This document shows positions 25,450-35,217 of a DNA stretch of 64,000 nt, piece after piece. A program made the position numbers and the translations under genes. The notes below the pieces were generated by a model, which made no database searches, was not told the origin of the DNA, and saw only the letters and a program-made list of their open reading frames with translations. Where the stretch lies: positions 2,806,001 through 2,870,000 of the forward strand of contig NZ_CP150496.1 in NCBI RefSeq assembly GCF_038019025.1. Direction: 5' to 3'. Every line of letters starts with the position of its first letter. Position 1 is the stretch's first letter. The stretch is from Polaribacter marinaquae (lineage in GTDB: Bacteria > Bacteroidota > Bacteroidia > Flavobacteriales > Flavobacteriaceae).

Positions 25450-27195
25450 CTAATATCCTTTATTTTGTTCTAAGTAACCTGGTGTGTTAGAAGCACCATC
25501 GATGGCAACTTGTGGTATTGGAAACAACCTGTTATTTACATTGGCATCTGTTTTTTCTGTCCACGAATCTTCGTAATGACTAAAACGGATTTGGTTTGTT
25601 CTTCTTAAACCTTCCCAATAGAACTCGAAACCTAACTCTCTGTATAAAATATCTAAATTGATACTGTTTAAAGCAGTTGGTATTGGTGCACGTGCAGTTC
25701 TAGACGTTCTTACAATGTTTACATCTGCTAAGGCAGCCGCATTGTCTCCTTTTCTTAGTTTAGCTTCTGCACGCATCATGTAAATTTCTGCATAACGCAT
25801 TAATACTAAATCTACGCTACTAAAGTTGTTTCCGTTAGGAGAGGCGCGACTAAATTGATATTTAGACACACGAAAACCTGTATGATGCGCTCTACCTTCG
25901 TTGGTAAAATCTACTTTTTCTGTAAGGTTTACATAGGCTACATTTTTATCTTTTCCGTTTCCTTTTATTTGTTTTACCGGGTAAATTCTGTATCCATCGC
26001 TACAAGTATAAAATGCACCATTTTCATCTTTTCTTGCAGCCCAAGGCACACCTCTTAAAATACCTCTATCAATTTCGAAGTCTTTGGCAGCTACGCAGTA
26101 ATAGTTATTCTCGTCGTTTAAAGGAGAAAGACCTGTAAGATCTGCTACACCATTGGCAGCTTCTTGTGTGTTTTTTTGTAAAAACCTAGGATCTGCATCT
26201 GCTGGGTCTACACTACCATACGCAGCTACCCAAGTTTGATAAAAATCTGATGTAATTGCTGGCCCATCTGTACCGTCTGCACTTAAGTGCTCTGGTCTTG
26301 GGTACATAGAACCAGGAATAGACCAATACGCCCAACGACTGTGTTCTCTTTTTAAGACACCACGTTGGTCTAAAGCAAATATCAACTCTGCATTACTATT
26401 GTTATCATCATTAAACAAGTCGAAATATTCTGGTGATAAAGAAAATTGCCCTGAATTGATAATGTTATTGGTATATGTAATAACCTTATCCATATCTTCT
26501 GTCGTAAAATTTGGTGTTCCGTAAGGATCTCTATACACAGCAGCATTTAAGTGTAATCTTGCTAAAAATCCCCAAACCGCAGCTTGTGTCATTCTACCCG
26601 GACCTTTATTATTATTTATAAGGTCTACAACAGATAATAATTCGCTTTCTATATAATCTACAGCCTCTTGATTTCTTAAGATTTCTGAATCTTGACTAGA
26701 CAATTCTTTTTTAAACACCAAGCCCCAACTGTCTAATGTTAACATATTTAAATAGGCTCTTAGCGCAATCATCTCGTACAAAGCACCTGCCGCCTCTGTA
26801 TTACCTGCATCTGCTAAAGGTCTTAAAACTTCGATGGCACTTACGGTTCTAGAGATATTGATAGTTAGTTCTGTCCAAGCACTCTTAACCAAATCATTTG
26901 TAGGAGTGATAGAGTGCGTATGTGCAGCTAAAAATTTACCACCATCATACCAGTCTGTACCACCTCTGTAAGGTAAAATAGCCTCATCACTAGGTATCAA
27001 TTGCAAACCGTAGTAGTTTGTGTGTCTCCAAGTCCAAGAAACTTGCCCGTATGCCGGTGCAATAGCACCACTTATGGCTTCTGCTTGCCCGCTACCAGTT
27101 AAAGATTCATCTAAAACCTCTTCATTTAAATCGCTACAGCTACAGATACATAAGAAGCTGAATGCTATGAGTGTACTTTTTATTATATTTTTCAT
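25450..27195 (-). CDS. SusD/RagB family nutrient-binding lipoprotein (phosphoester locus)
   Basis: The 581-residue lipoprotein (lipobox FLCICSCSDLNEE) is the surface lid that pairs with SusC. Family features are the N-terminal TPR-like helices (LMLRAYLNMLTLDSWG as part), the stretch LVLMRYAEIYMMRAEAKLRKGD, which is the hallmark of the RagB/SusD C-terminal domain, and the end FYWEGLRRTNQIRFSHYED. It starts 10 bases after SusC. Neighbouring enzymes are phosphatases, not glycosidases, so the bound ligand may be a phosphorylated compound. Length is normal for the family. Confidence 0.94.
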   Translation of the reverse strand: MKNIIKSTLIAFSFLCICSCSDLNEEVLDESLTGSGQAEAISGAIAPAYGQVSWTWRHTNYYGLQLIPSDEAILPYRGGTDWYDGGKFLAAHTHSITPTNDLVKSAWTELTINISRTVSAIEVLRPLADAGNTEAAGALYEMIALRAYLNMLTLDSWGLVFKKELSSQDSEILRNQEAVDYIESELLSVVDLINNNKGPGRMTQAAVWGFLARLHLNAAVYRDPYGTPNFTTEDMDKVITYTNNIINSGQFSLSPEYFDLFNDDNNSNAELIFALDQRGVLKREHSRWAYWSIPGSMYPRPEHLSADGTDGPAITSDFYQTWVAAYGSVDPADADPRFLQKNTQEAANGVADLTGLSPLNDENNYYCVAAKDFEIDRGILRGVPWAARKDENGAFYTCSDGYRIYPVKQIKGNGKDKNVAYVNLTEKVDFTNEGRAHHTGFRVSKYQFSRASPNGNNFSSVDLVLMRYAEIYMMRAEAKLRKGDNAAALADVNIVRTSRTARAPIPTALNSINLDILYRELGFEFYWEGLRRTNQIRFSHYEDSWTEKTDANVNNRLFPIPQVAIDGASNTPGYLEQNKGY

Positions 27196-27205
27196 TATTT
27201 TTTTA

Positions 27206-30175
27206 TTAAAATTCTACGTTTAAGCTTAAAAGAATTGTTTTACTTTTTGGGTAACTAAAGTAATCGATACCAAAAGTTTGGATACCACCTAAAGGACTAC
27301 CTGTATTAATTTCTGGATCGAAACCGCTGTAATCTGTTATTACAAATAGGTTTTGACCTGTAACTGATAAGCGTAAATTTTTAATGCTTTCGCCAAAACC
27401 GATACTTTGTGGAGATAAATTATACCCGATGGTTGCATTGTTTAATCTTAAGAAACTACCATTTTCTAAGTACCTTGTAGAGACTAGGTTAGAGTTTGTG
27501 GCAGCTTCATCTAAAAACTCGACAGCTCTGTTTGTCGTATTAAAAGAGTTGGCTAGGTTACCTTTGTTAAAAGAAGACATGGCTACATGGTTGTATATTT
27601 TGTTTCCGCCAGCACCGTTAAAATTAAAGCCTAAATCGAAGTTTTTGTAAGTAAAGTTTAAGTAAAAAGCATATACATAATCGGGTAGGGCATTGCCAAC
27701 TACAGCTCTGTCATCATCTAAAATTTCACCATCATTATTAGAATCTTTAAATTGATTTAAGCCATCTGCACCAATACCTGTAAACTCTTGCATGTAAAAA
27801 GCACCAATAGATTCGCCATTTAAAACTCCGTTAATAGTAGCACCTGTTTGTCCTGCACCTCGAGCAGCTCCTGTGGTTAAAATTTTGTAAGGGGAGTTGT
27901 TTACAGTGTTTTTTGTAAAAGAAATATTACCTCCAAAATTATAAGTAAAACGATCGTTTACATAGTCTTTATAATCTAAAGCGATTTCTACACCATTGTT
28001 TTCGATTTCCATATTCGGAATGTTCGTCCAGTAAGTAGAAACAGGAACAATAGGATCTGTAGGAGCAACTTCTAATAAAATGTTGTCTGTAACTTTATTA
28101 AAATAATCGATAGTACCTGTTAATTTATAATTAAGTAAACTAAAGTCTAAACCAATGTTGGTTTGTGTAGCAACTTCCCACTGAATATTTGGATTGGCTA
28201 AACGTGTAAAAATAGAACCGTAAGGGTAACCACTTAAATCTGTAGCACCACTATCTAAAGGATATGTGTCGTTATTAGAGTTGCTTTCTGTATAACTTGC
28301 TTTGGTAATTTTAGAAGGTATTTCTTGACTACCTGTTTGTCCCCAACTTGCTCTTAATTTTAAGTTGTTAATTGCAGTAGAATTTGCTAAAAAGTTTTCG
28401 TTGCTTATATTCCAACCCAATGCAACCGAAGGAAAATATCCATATCTGTTATTCTTACCAAACTTAGAAGAACCATCTGCACGCATTGTTGCTGTTACTA
28501 AGTATTTATCGTCGTAAGTATAATTAAGTCTTCCGAAGAAAGATTGTAACTCGTTTTTAGTTGCAAAAGCCGATTGCGTTGTTTGTTGATTTGCAGTTTC
28601 TAATTGATACCTTGGTTCTACACCATTGTCTGGAAAACCTTCTAAGAAAAATTGTTTTTGACTAACTTCTGTTTGCTGGTAAGTATGACCTGCTAAAAAT
28701 GTAAAACTACTTTTATCACCATACAAATTGTAAGTTAACGTGTTTTCTACAAGTGTATTGCTGTTTTTTGTAGTAGCTGTATTTACACTACCCAATGTTG
28801 TATTGGTTTCTGTAGCATATGGTAAGTTTTGCACATCTCTTTCTGTGATAGAGTAGTCTACACCCATGTTTAACTTATAAGTTAACCCTTTTGTGATTTT
28901 ATAAGAAGGTGCAATGTTTGCTAGAATACGATTGTTATTTGTAAAGTCTCCGTAAAGTGATTCTGCAATAAACGGATTTAAAATATCGTTGCTTAAATTC
29001 CCTTTTAACGTACCGTTTTCATAAGGTGTATCCGTAGGATTTAAACTTAGCATATTACCAACAACTGCATTAGAATTTGGTCTTGTGTTGTCTAATTTGG
29101 TAGCCGTTAAATTAAAAGTTACGTTTAATTTATCGTTTATTGCTTTTTGTGATAAATTTAAACGACCAGAATAGCGTTTTAAATTACTGTTTCTTAAAAT
29201 TCCTTCTTGGTCATCTAAACCAATAGAAGCAGCATAAGAAGAATTTTCTGTACCACCACTCATAGAAAAGTTAATGTTATTAGAAATGGCAGCTCTTGTA
29301 AGTTCTTTTTGCCAATCTGTAGCACCACCACCATCTGCCAAAGTACCGTTTACGGCATTTACATTAGCTCTAAACTCATCAGCAGAAAAAACGGCTATTT
29401 TATTAGCAATCGTAGCATAACCACTAGAAAGTGTTAGGTTTATTTTTGTTTTTCCTTTTTTTCCTTTTTTAGTAGTAATTACAATAACACCATTGGCAGC
29501 TCTAGAACCATAAATTGCTGCAGAAGATGCATCTTTTAAAACTTCTATACTTTCGATGTCTTGAGGATTGATAAAGTTTAATGGGTTAGAAGCAACACCA
29601 TTATTTGTGTTGTCTAAAGCAAAACCATCTACAATGTAAAGTGGTGTTGTACCAGATCTTAAACTACCAACTCCTCTAATAATTACATCTTGTGTAGCAC
29701 CAGGTTCACCACTATTAGAGGATACATTTACACCGGCAACTTTACCTTGTAATAATTGTCCTGCATTGGCAACAACCCCTTTGTTAAAGTTTTCGCTTTT
29801 TACAGAAGATATTGCACCAGTAACATCTGATCTTTTTTGAGAACCGTAACCAACAATTACAATTTCGTCTAAAGAACTTGAAGTTTCTTTTAAAGTTACC
29901 TTTAAAACTTGATTACCGTTAAAAGCCATTTCTTTTGTTTCGTAGCCTAAAGAAGAAAATACTAAAGTACCTGTTTGATTGTTTAGAGATAATTTAAAAT
30001 TTCCGTCAAAATCTGTAGCAGTTCCTTTACTGTTATTCCCCTTAACAGTAATAGATACATTTGGTATAGGGAGGTTGTCTGTATTGGAAACTACACTCCC
30101 TGTTACCTTTACTTGTGCGCCGGTATATGCTATACACCCAAAGACAAGAATTAATAATAAGTAAAAATTTTTCAT
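27206..30175 (-). CDS. SusC/RagA family TonB-linked outer-membrane transporter (phosphoester locus)
   Basis: The 989-residue TonB-dependent transporter has a signal peptide (ending YTGAQ), a carboxypeptidase-regulatory-like domain (VKVTGSVVSNTDNLPIPNVS), the TonB box and plug (EIVIVGYGSQKRSDVTGAIS, IRGVGSLRSGTTPLYIVDG, IESIEVLKDASSAAIYGSRA) and a 22-strand barrel ending in LLSLNVEF with a C-terminal Phe. It imports a ligand captured by the SusD lid. It lies right behind the HTCS-like regulator gene, whose 177-base gap holds a dyad. As there are no glycosidases in the locus, the ligand is probably a phosphate ester; this is an inference. Confidence 0.96.
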   Translation of the reverse strand: MKNFYLLLILVFGCIAYTGAQVKVTGSVVSNTDNLPIPNVSITVKGNNSKGTATDFDGNFKLSLNNQTGTLVFSSLGYETKEMAFNGNQVLKVTLKETSSSLDEIVIVGYGSQKRSDVTGAISSVKSENFNKGVVANAGQLLQGKVAGVNVSSNSGEPGATQDVIIRGVGSLRSGTTPLYIVDGFALDNTNNGVASNPLNFINPQDIESIEVLKDASSAAIYGSRAANGVIVITTKKGKKGKTKINLTLSSGYATIANKIAVFSADEFRANVNAVNGTLADGGGATDWQKELTRAAISNNINFSMSGGTENSSYAASIGLDDQEGILRNSNLKRYSGRLNLSQKAINDKLNVTFNLTATKLDNTRPNSNAVVGNMLSLNPTDTPYENGTLKGNLSNDILNPFIAESLYGDFTNNNRILANIAPSYKITKGLTYKLNMGVDYSITERDVQNLPYATETNTTLGSVNTATTKNSNTLVENTLTYNLYGDKSSFTFLAGHTYQQTEVSQKQFFLEGFPDNGVEPRYQLETANQQTTQSAFATKNELQSFFGRLNYTYDDKYLVTATMRADGSSKFGKNNRYGYFPSVALGWNISNENFLANSTAINNLKLRASWGQTGSQEIPSKITKASYTESNSNNDTYPLDSGATDLSGYPYGSIFTRLANPNIQWEVATQTNIGLDFSLLNYKLTGTIDYFNKVTDNILLEVAPTDPIVPVSTYWTNIPNMEIENNGVEIALDYKDYVNDRFTYNFGGNISFTKNTVNNSPYKILTTGAARGAGQTGATINGVLNGESIGAFYMQEFTGIGADGLNQFKDSNNDGEILDDDRAVVGNALPDYVYAFYLNFTYKNFDLGFNFNGAGGNKIYNHVAMSSFNKGNLANSFNTTNRAVEFLDEAATNSNLVSTRYLENGSFLRLNNATIGYNLSPQSIGFGESIKNLRLSVTGQNLFVITDYSGFDPEINTGSPLGGIQTFGIDYFSYPKSKTILLSLNVEF

Positions 30176-30299
30176 TTAAATTGTGTTTTTAGTTTTGATA
30201 AAAGTAGTTGGGCAAAATGCTCGGTAGGTGTAAAATTGTTTCTAAGAGGAGTATAAATCGTTCAAATTGGTATATAAAAGATACAGATTGGGTGTAGTT

Positions 30300-30348
30300 T
30301 TGTTACAGTAACAATTCTCTAACATTTAGAAAATCCTACAGTAACAAT
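30300..30348 (-). promoter_or_regulatory. predicted operator upstream of SusC
   Basis: TTGTTACAGTAACAA (30300-30314) is an inverted repeat with 7-base arms and a one-base centre. Its half ACAGTAACAAT (30305-30315) recurs at 30338-30348, 33 bases away. The position between the HTCS-like gene and SusC suggests the binding site of that regulator's AraC domain. Confidence 0.5.
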
Positions 30349-30352
30349 ACTT

Positions 30353-33300
30353 TTAACAAAACTGTTGTTTAAATTCTTTAGGACTTTTACCATAATGCTT
30401 CTTAAAAGCTTTGGCAAAATATTTAGGATCGTTATAACCACACTCAAAACTTATTTCTGATATATTTAGTTTTTGCGTTTTTAACAATGCTTCTGCTTTT
30501 TGCAGTCTTAAAGACATGATTACATCTGATGGCGATTGTTTTAAACGCTCTTTAAATAATCGATAACATTTTACCCTAGAAATATCTAAAGTATCTACCA
30601 ACATTTCTACATTAAAATTGGGGTTGTGAATTTCACTTTTAATAATATGTAAACTCTTTTTTAAGAGCTTGTCATTTGCTGTTTGCAATTGCTCTTTATC
30701 CGTTAAAATATCAAATATTTGTTGTTGAAATTTATGGTCTAAGGGTGCGTTGCTTTTAGTGTTTATTAAAGAGGCTATCTTTTTTTGTACAAACGAGGTA
30801 CTTGCTGGTAATTGAATTATAGTATCGATACCAAACTCTACAGACTGTTCTCTTAATTGTGTATTAAAATCTTCTGATATATAGATAAGCGGAATTTTTC
30901 TATTTTTAATTTCATCAGAATTTTTAAGAAAGTACAAGAGTTCTTTAGAAAAAGCAACGTCATATAATACAATGCTATGTATTGTAAGTTGTTTTGTAGC
31001 TGCATTTAAATTACTAGCGGTATTTTCGAAAATTAAATTATAGTTGTTTTCTAATACAATTTGATTTGCAGCGCTAGTGTTTTCTCTATCACAAAAAACC
31101 AATACATTTTTTTTGTCTGATGCGAGGTTGTCTTGTTCGTTAAAATGTTTCCAAGAGATGGTTTCTATTTGTGCATCTTTGGTATTAATTTGGGGTATGG
31201 GTATTTGTAATGATACTTTAAAAGAACTTTCTAAGTTAAAGTTGTAAAACTCGCCATTTAAATCTTTTATTAAAGTTTGAAACGCTTTAAAATAAGGACT
31301 GTAATGCATTACACGATGCCAACTATTTAAAAGTAAACTACTGTTAGAGGCAATTTGTACATTAAAATTACCTGCGTTGTATTTAATTTGTAATTCTAAT
31401 TGACTGCCTTTATCAGAATATTTTTGAATATCATTAAATAAATATTGAAGCATTAAACGAAAACGTAAAACATCTACTTCTACCCAATTTGGTGTTTTGT
31501 TAATGTGAAAACTAAAATCTACTTTGTGCTGTTGCAATGCGTTTTCTAGTTTGTTAACACTATTTTTTACGATAGGTAATAAATCTACTACCGAGGTTTT
31601 TATTGCGCCAATATCTTTAATTTGACTTAAATAATTCCACTCAGAAATTACTGTAATTAGTTTGTTGGCTTGTGAAAGAATACTTTTTTTGTTTTCTGAA
31701 TTTTCTGATAAATCGCTTGCTTTTTTTATGATATTAGAAACAGGTTCTTGAAATTCTGATAGCACAAAGGTTTTAAATTTTTCGATTTCAAAATCTTCGT
31801 TCTTCAATTGATTGTGTAATTCTAATAGTTTTTCTTTTTGAAGCAGTATTTTTTTATTCTTTTCATCGAGTTTAGAGTTGATGTCTTCTAAATCCTTTTT
31901 TTGATTTTCGATAACTTTGGTTCTTGCAATTATTTTTTCTTCTAATTTTTTCTGTTGTCTAATTGCAGCTTTATTTTTGATGTAAATAAAGACAACGGCG
32001 CTCATTAAAATGAGCGCAATTACTATTATAAAAAACAGAAAGGTTTGGTAAAAAGGTTTTTTAATTTCTAAATTAAAAAGTAGTTTTTGATTGCTGTTTT
32101 TACCTTCTTTAACTAAAAAAGTATACTTACCAGGTACAAGGTTGCTATAACTTATTTTGTTGTTAAGATTTAGTAAAATCCATTCTTTGTCTTTGCCTTC
32201 TAATTTGTAATAAATATTTTTTTCTACTTTTATAGGAAATCGAATAGGAATCAAATCGATATCGATGTGGTTTTGGTTGTGCGTTTTTACAATATTTTTT
32301 GTGTAGTTTTCATTATAATCTACCCATAATTTAAGTTTTACTTCTGTGTTATTAAATTGAATATTATCAGGATTAAAATAGTTTAGGCCGTTTATACCTC
32401 CAAAATATAAATCGCCTTTCGCGTCTTGATAATAAGCACCTTCAGAAAACTCAGAAACCTGCCAACCACCCTTTGGATAAAAAGGTTTTACAGAGAAATT
32501 AGTTTTATTAATAATTGCAATTCCTTTGGTTGTGCTTATCCAAACATCATTTTTATTGGTTAAAATACCATATACAAGCTGACTTGGTAAACCTTCTTTT
32601 TCAGTAATATTTTTAATAATGCCTTTTTCCTTATCAAAAATGGTCAATCCGCCTAAAGTTGCTACCCAATAATACCCTGTTTTTAAATCTTTATAAACGG
32701 CATAGGTACTGTTGCTTAAGATTCCGTTTTTGGTAGTTATCGTTTGTAGTTCACCATTTTTTAAATCCAATAATTTTATATGGTTACTACCAGAAGTAAC
32801 ACTTTTATCTTCTTTATGAAAATTAGAAAGACCTTTTTTAACAGGAATGGTTTGTAGCTTTTCTTTATGCACATCAAACAAGCGTAAACCATTATTTTCT
32901 GTAGCTAAGATTAACTCGTTGTCTATAAAAATTACATCTCTAACATGGTACTTTTCTAATAAATGTTGCCCTTTGTAGCTTTCAAATTTATTTGAATTTA
33001 AATTAAATTTGGCAACACCACCCCAACATGCAATCCATAAGTGTTTGTTGGTATCTTCATAAATGCTATAATTTCTATTGTTAGGGAAATTAGCGGTTTT
33101 TGTAGCATCATATAAAATGTAATCTCCGTTTTTCTTTATTCTGATAATTCCGGCATAAGTTCCTGCCCATATTGTACCATCAGATGCTGTAAATAGTGTG
33201 CGAATGCGTTTCCAATCTGGTTGTTCTTTTGCTTCTTTAATTGCAAACTTTTTATAATTTTTACTATCAGCATTATAAGAATACAAGCCTTTGGTATAAT

Positions 33301-34168
33301 AGCCCAACCAAAGTTTACCGTGAATATCTTTGGTGATTGCGCGTAGCGTTTCGTTTGGGATATTAGGGGTATCTATAGGATGCGGAGCTATAGAGAGAAT
33401 TTTATCAGAATTTGTATAAGCCATACTTATACCACCATCTTTAGCACCCAACCAAATATTACCAAAGACATCTTCATGCAAGGTTTCTATTTCGTTACTA
33501 TTAAAACTTGTTAGAGAATAAGGATCTTTAAGATAGTTTTCTATATGGTATTTATTAGATTTATTTAGTTTGTTTCTTATGATAAACAAACCATTTTTAC
33601 GTGTAGCATACCAAATATTACCTGTTTTGTCTTTTAAAACATCATTAATAACTAGGTTTGGATATTTAGTGAGTAAGATATTTTTTAATCTTACATTTTT
33701 ATCGTTGGGTAAGTGTGTTGGTCTGTTTTTAAATTGGCCTTCAATAAATTCATAACAATTATTTTTGGTGTAAATAATGATGTTTTCTTTATTCGATATT
33801 GAAATGTCTATAGGTTTTTCTTTAAAAGAGTAATTTTTAAACTTTTTATTACCGATGTATCTGCTTACTTTAAAATCTTCGGTAAGTATCCAAATACGAC
33901 CCTTGCCATCCTTTTTAATTTTAGATATAAAATTACCTGCAATCGTATTTTTATCATCGATATCATTTTTAAAAATTTTAAAGCTGTAGCCGTCAAAATA
34001 ATTTAAACCATCCCATGTAGCTACCCATAAACCACCATTATTGTCATTTTCGATATCTTTAACAGAATTGTTAGATAAGCCATTGTTAACAGAAAAGTTT
34101 TCGAATTTTACTTCTTGACCTAGGGTTTGTAATAAAATAAAAAAAGCAAAGAAAGTGACTCTAGTCAT
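30353..34168 (-). CDS. HTCS-like hybrid regulator with degenerate kinase and receiver
   Basis: The 1271-residue protein has the architecture of a hybrid two-component system: signal peptide, Reg_prop beta-propeller repeats (about 20-620; NNGGLWVATWDGLNYFDG is one), a Y_Y_Y domain (about 630-700), a membrane helix (708-728), a coiled coil, a kinase-like region, a receiver-like region (about 1023-1133) and an AraC-type HTH (about 1155-1271, CGYNDPKYFAKAFKKHYGKSP). The dimerisation motif reads LSEFQEPVSNII where SHExRTPL would carry the phospho-His; no His is present. The ATPase region lacks clear G boxes. The receiver has an Asp (VLYDVAFS) but lacks the KPF Lys. It probably signals by conformational change. 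It would control the SusCD-phosphatase genes downstream. Confidence 0.9.
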   Translation of the reverse strand: MTRVTFFAFFILLQTLGQEVKFENFSVNNGLSNNSVKDIENDNNGGLWVATWDGLNYFDGYSFKIFKNDIDDKNTIAGNFISKIKKDGKGRIWILTEDFKVSRYIGNKKFKNYSFKEKPIDISISNKENIIIYTKNNCYEFIEGQFKNRPTHLPNDKNVRLKNILLTKYPNLVINDVLKDKTGNIWYATRKNGLFIIRNKLNKSNKYHIENYLKDPYSLTSFNSNEIETLHEDVFGNIWLGAKDGGISMAYTNSDKILSIAPHPIDTPNIPNETLRAITKDIHGKLWLGYYTKGLYSYNADSKNYKKFAIKEAKEQPDWKRIRTLFTASDGTIWAGTYAGIIRIKKNGDYILYDATKTANFPNNRNYSIYEDTNKHLWIACWGGVAKFNLNSNKFESYKGQHLLEKYHVRDVIFIDNELILATENNGLRLFDVHKEKLQTIPVKKGLSNFHKEDKSVTSGSNHIKLLDLKNGELQTITTKNGILSNSTYAVYKDLKTGYYWVATLGGLTIFDKEKGIIKNITEKEGLPSQLVYGILTNKNDVWISTTKGIAIINKTNFSVKPFYPKGGWQVSEFSEGAYYQDAKGDLYFGGINGLNYFNPDNIQFNNTEVKLKLWVDYNENYTKNIVKTHNQNHIDIDLIPIRFPIKVEKNIYYKLEGKDKEWILLNLNNKISYSNLVPGKYTFLVKEGKNSNQKLLFNLEIKKPFYQTFLFFIIVIALILMSAVVFIYIKNKAAIRQQKKLEEKIIARTKVIENQKKDLEDINSKLDEKNKKILLQKEKLLELHNQLKNEDFEIEKFKTFVLSEFQEPVSNIIKKASDLSENSENKKSILSQANKLITVISEWNYLSQIKDIGAIKTSVVDLLPIVKNSVNKLENALQQHKVDFSFHINKTPNWVEVDVLRFRLMLQYLFNDIQKYSDKGSQLELQIKYNAGNFNVQIASNSSLLLNSWHRVMHYSPYFKAFQTLIKDLNGEFYNFNLESSFKVSLQIPIPQINTKDAQIETISWKHFNEQDNLASDKKNVLVFCDRENTSAANQIVLENNYNLIFENTASNLNAATKQLTIHSIVLYDVAFSKELLYFLKNSDEIKNRKIPLIYISEDFNTQLREQSVEFGIDTIIQLPASTSFVQKKIASLINTKSNAPLDHKFQQQIFDILTDKEQLQTANDKLLKKSLHIIKSEIHNPNFNVEMLVDTLDISRVKCYRLFKERLKQSPSDVIMSLRLQKAEALLKTQKLNISEISFECGYNDPKYFAKAFKKHYGKSPKEFKQQFC

Positions 34169-34381
34169 GTTGTAAATTTAAACTTACAAGCATATAACTA
34201 TAAGATTATTTAAACGTGAATAGTGTGTTAAGTAAAAGCAAAAAAGAGAGGCTAATTGTTATTTAAAGTTGTTGAATTTTAAAGAATAAATAATATTTTA
34301 TATAAGCAAAAAGAGAATATTTTTAGGTATGCCATACGGCTCTCTAAAGATATCCTCTTTTAAGTATTCTAAAGGATGCGT

Positions 34382-35197
34382 TTATAATTCTTTAACCACT
34401 TCTTTAAAAATAGTAATCATCTTAGGTTCTGCAGCACCAGCAATGGCAATAATTTCTGCAATATCTACAGGTTGTAAATTCTTAGGATCACACTCATCTG
34501 TTAATACAGAAATTGCAGCACATGGCAGGTTTAATTGTTTGGCAACAATTACCTCTGGCACAGTACTCATACCAACGGCATCAGCTTCTAAAATTTGCAA
34601 CATTCTATATTCTGCCCTCGTTTCTAACTGTGGACCAAGAACACTTGCGTACATACCTTGATGTAATTGAATTTTATGCGCTTTTGCGATGTCTTTTATT
34701 TTTATATTGATTGCTTTTGAATACGGTTCTAGCATATCGGCAAAAATATTACCAAAGGCATTTGCACCGTTAAAAGCTAATGGCGAACTACCTTGAAGAT
34801 TGATGTGGTCTTCTATCAACATTAAATCTCCTTTTTTATAATCTAGGTTAATAGCACCCGCAGCATTAGAAATTAATAGATTTTGAATGCCCAAACCGTG
34901 CATCGCTCTAATGCCGTAAGTTACTTCCCATGGCGTATAACCTTCGTATAAATGAAATCTACCCGCCATTACGATAACTTTTTTACCAGACAAATCACCA
35001 TAAATTAATTTTCCAGAATGAAACTCTACAGTAGCTACCGGAAAGTTAGGAATGTCTGCATACGGAATTTCTTTTTCGATGGTAATTTCATCTACCAACT
35101 TACCCAAACCTGTACCTAAAACAATACCTGTAGCAGGATTTGTAATACCTTTTGCTTTTAAAAAATCGATGGTTTCTTGTAATTGCTGTTGTTTCAT
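34382..35197 (-). CDS. purine nucleoside phosphorylase
   Basis: The 271-residue enzyme is a trimeric-type PNP of the phosphorylase family 2: GIVLGTGLGKLVDEI (phosphate loop), VMAGRFHLYEGYTPWEVTYG, LISNAAGAINLDYKKGDLM, VLGPQLETRAEYRML and AVGMSTVPEVIVA are all present. It cleaves a purine nucleoside with phosphate to base and ribose 1-phosphate. It is the last gene of the arsenosugar operon. ArsS makes a 5'-deoxy-5'-dimethylarsinoyl-adenosine, so removal of adenine from that product is an attractive job for this enzyme, though an ordinary salvage role is possible. It follows the upstream transferase gene by 20 bases. Confidence 0.94.
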   Translation of the reverse strand: MKQQQLQETIDFLKAKGITNPATGIVLGTGLGKLVDEITIEKEIPYADIPNFPVATVEFHSGKLIYGDLSGKKVIVMAGRFHLYEGYTPWEVTYGIRAMHGLGIQNLLISNAAGAINLDYKKGDLMLIEDHINLQGSSPLAFNGANAFGNIFADMLEPYSKAINIKIKDIAKAHKIQLHQGMYASVLGPQLETRAEYRMLQILEADAVGMSTVPEVIVAKQLNLPCAAISVLTDECDPKNLQPVDIAEIIAIAGAAEPKMITIFKEVVKEL

Positions 35198-35217
35198 AAT
35201 TTTAGTTTGGTCTATTT

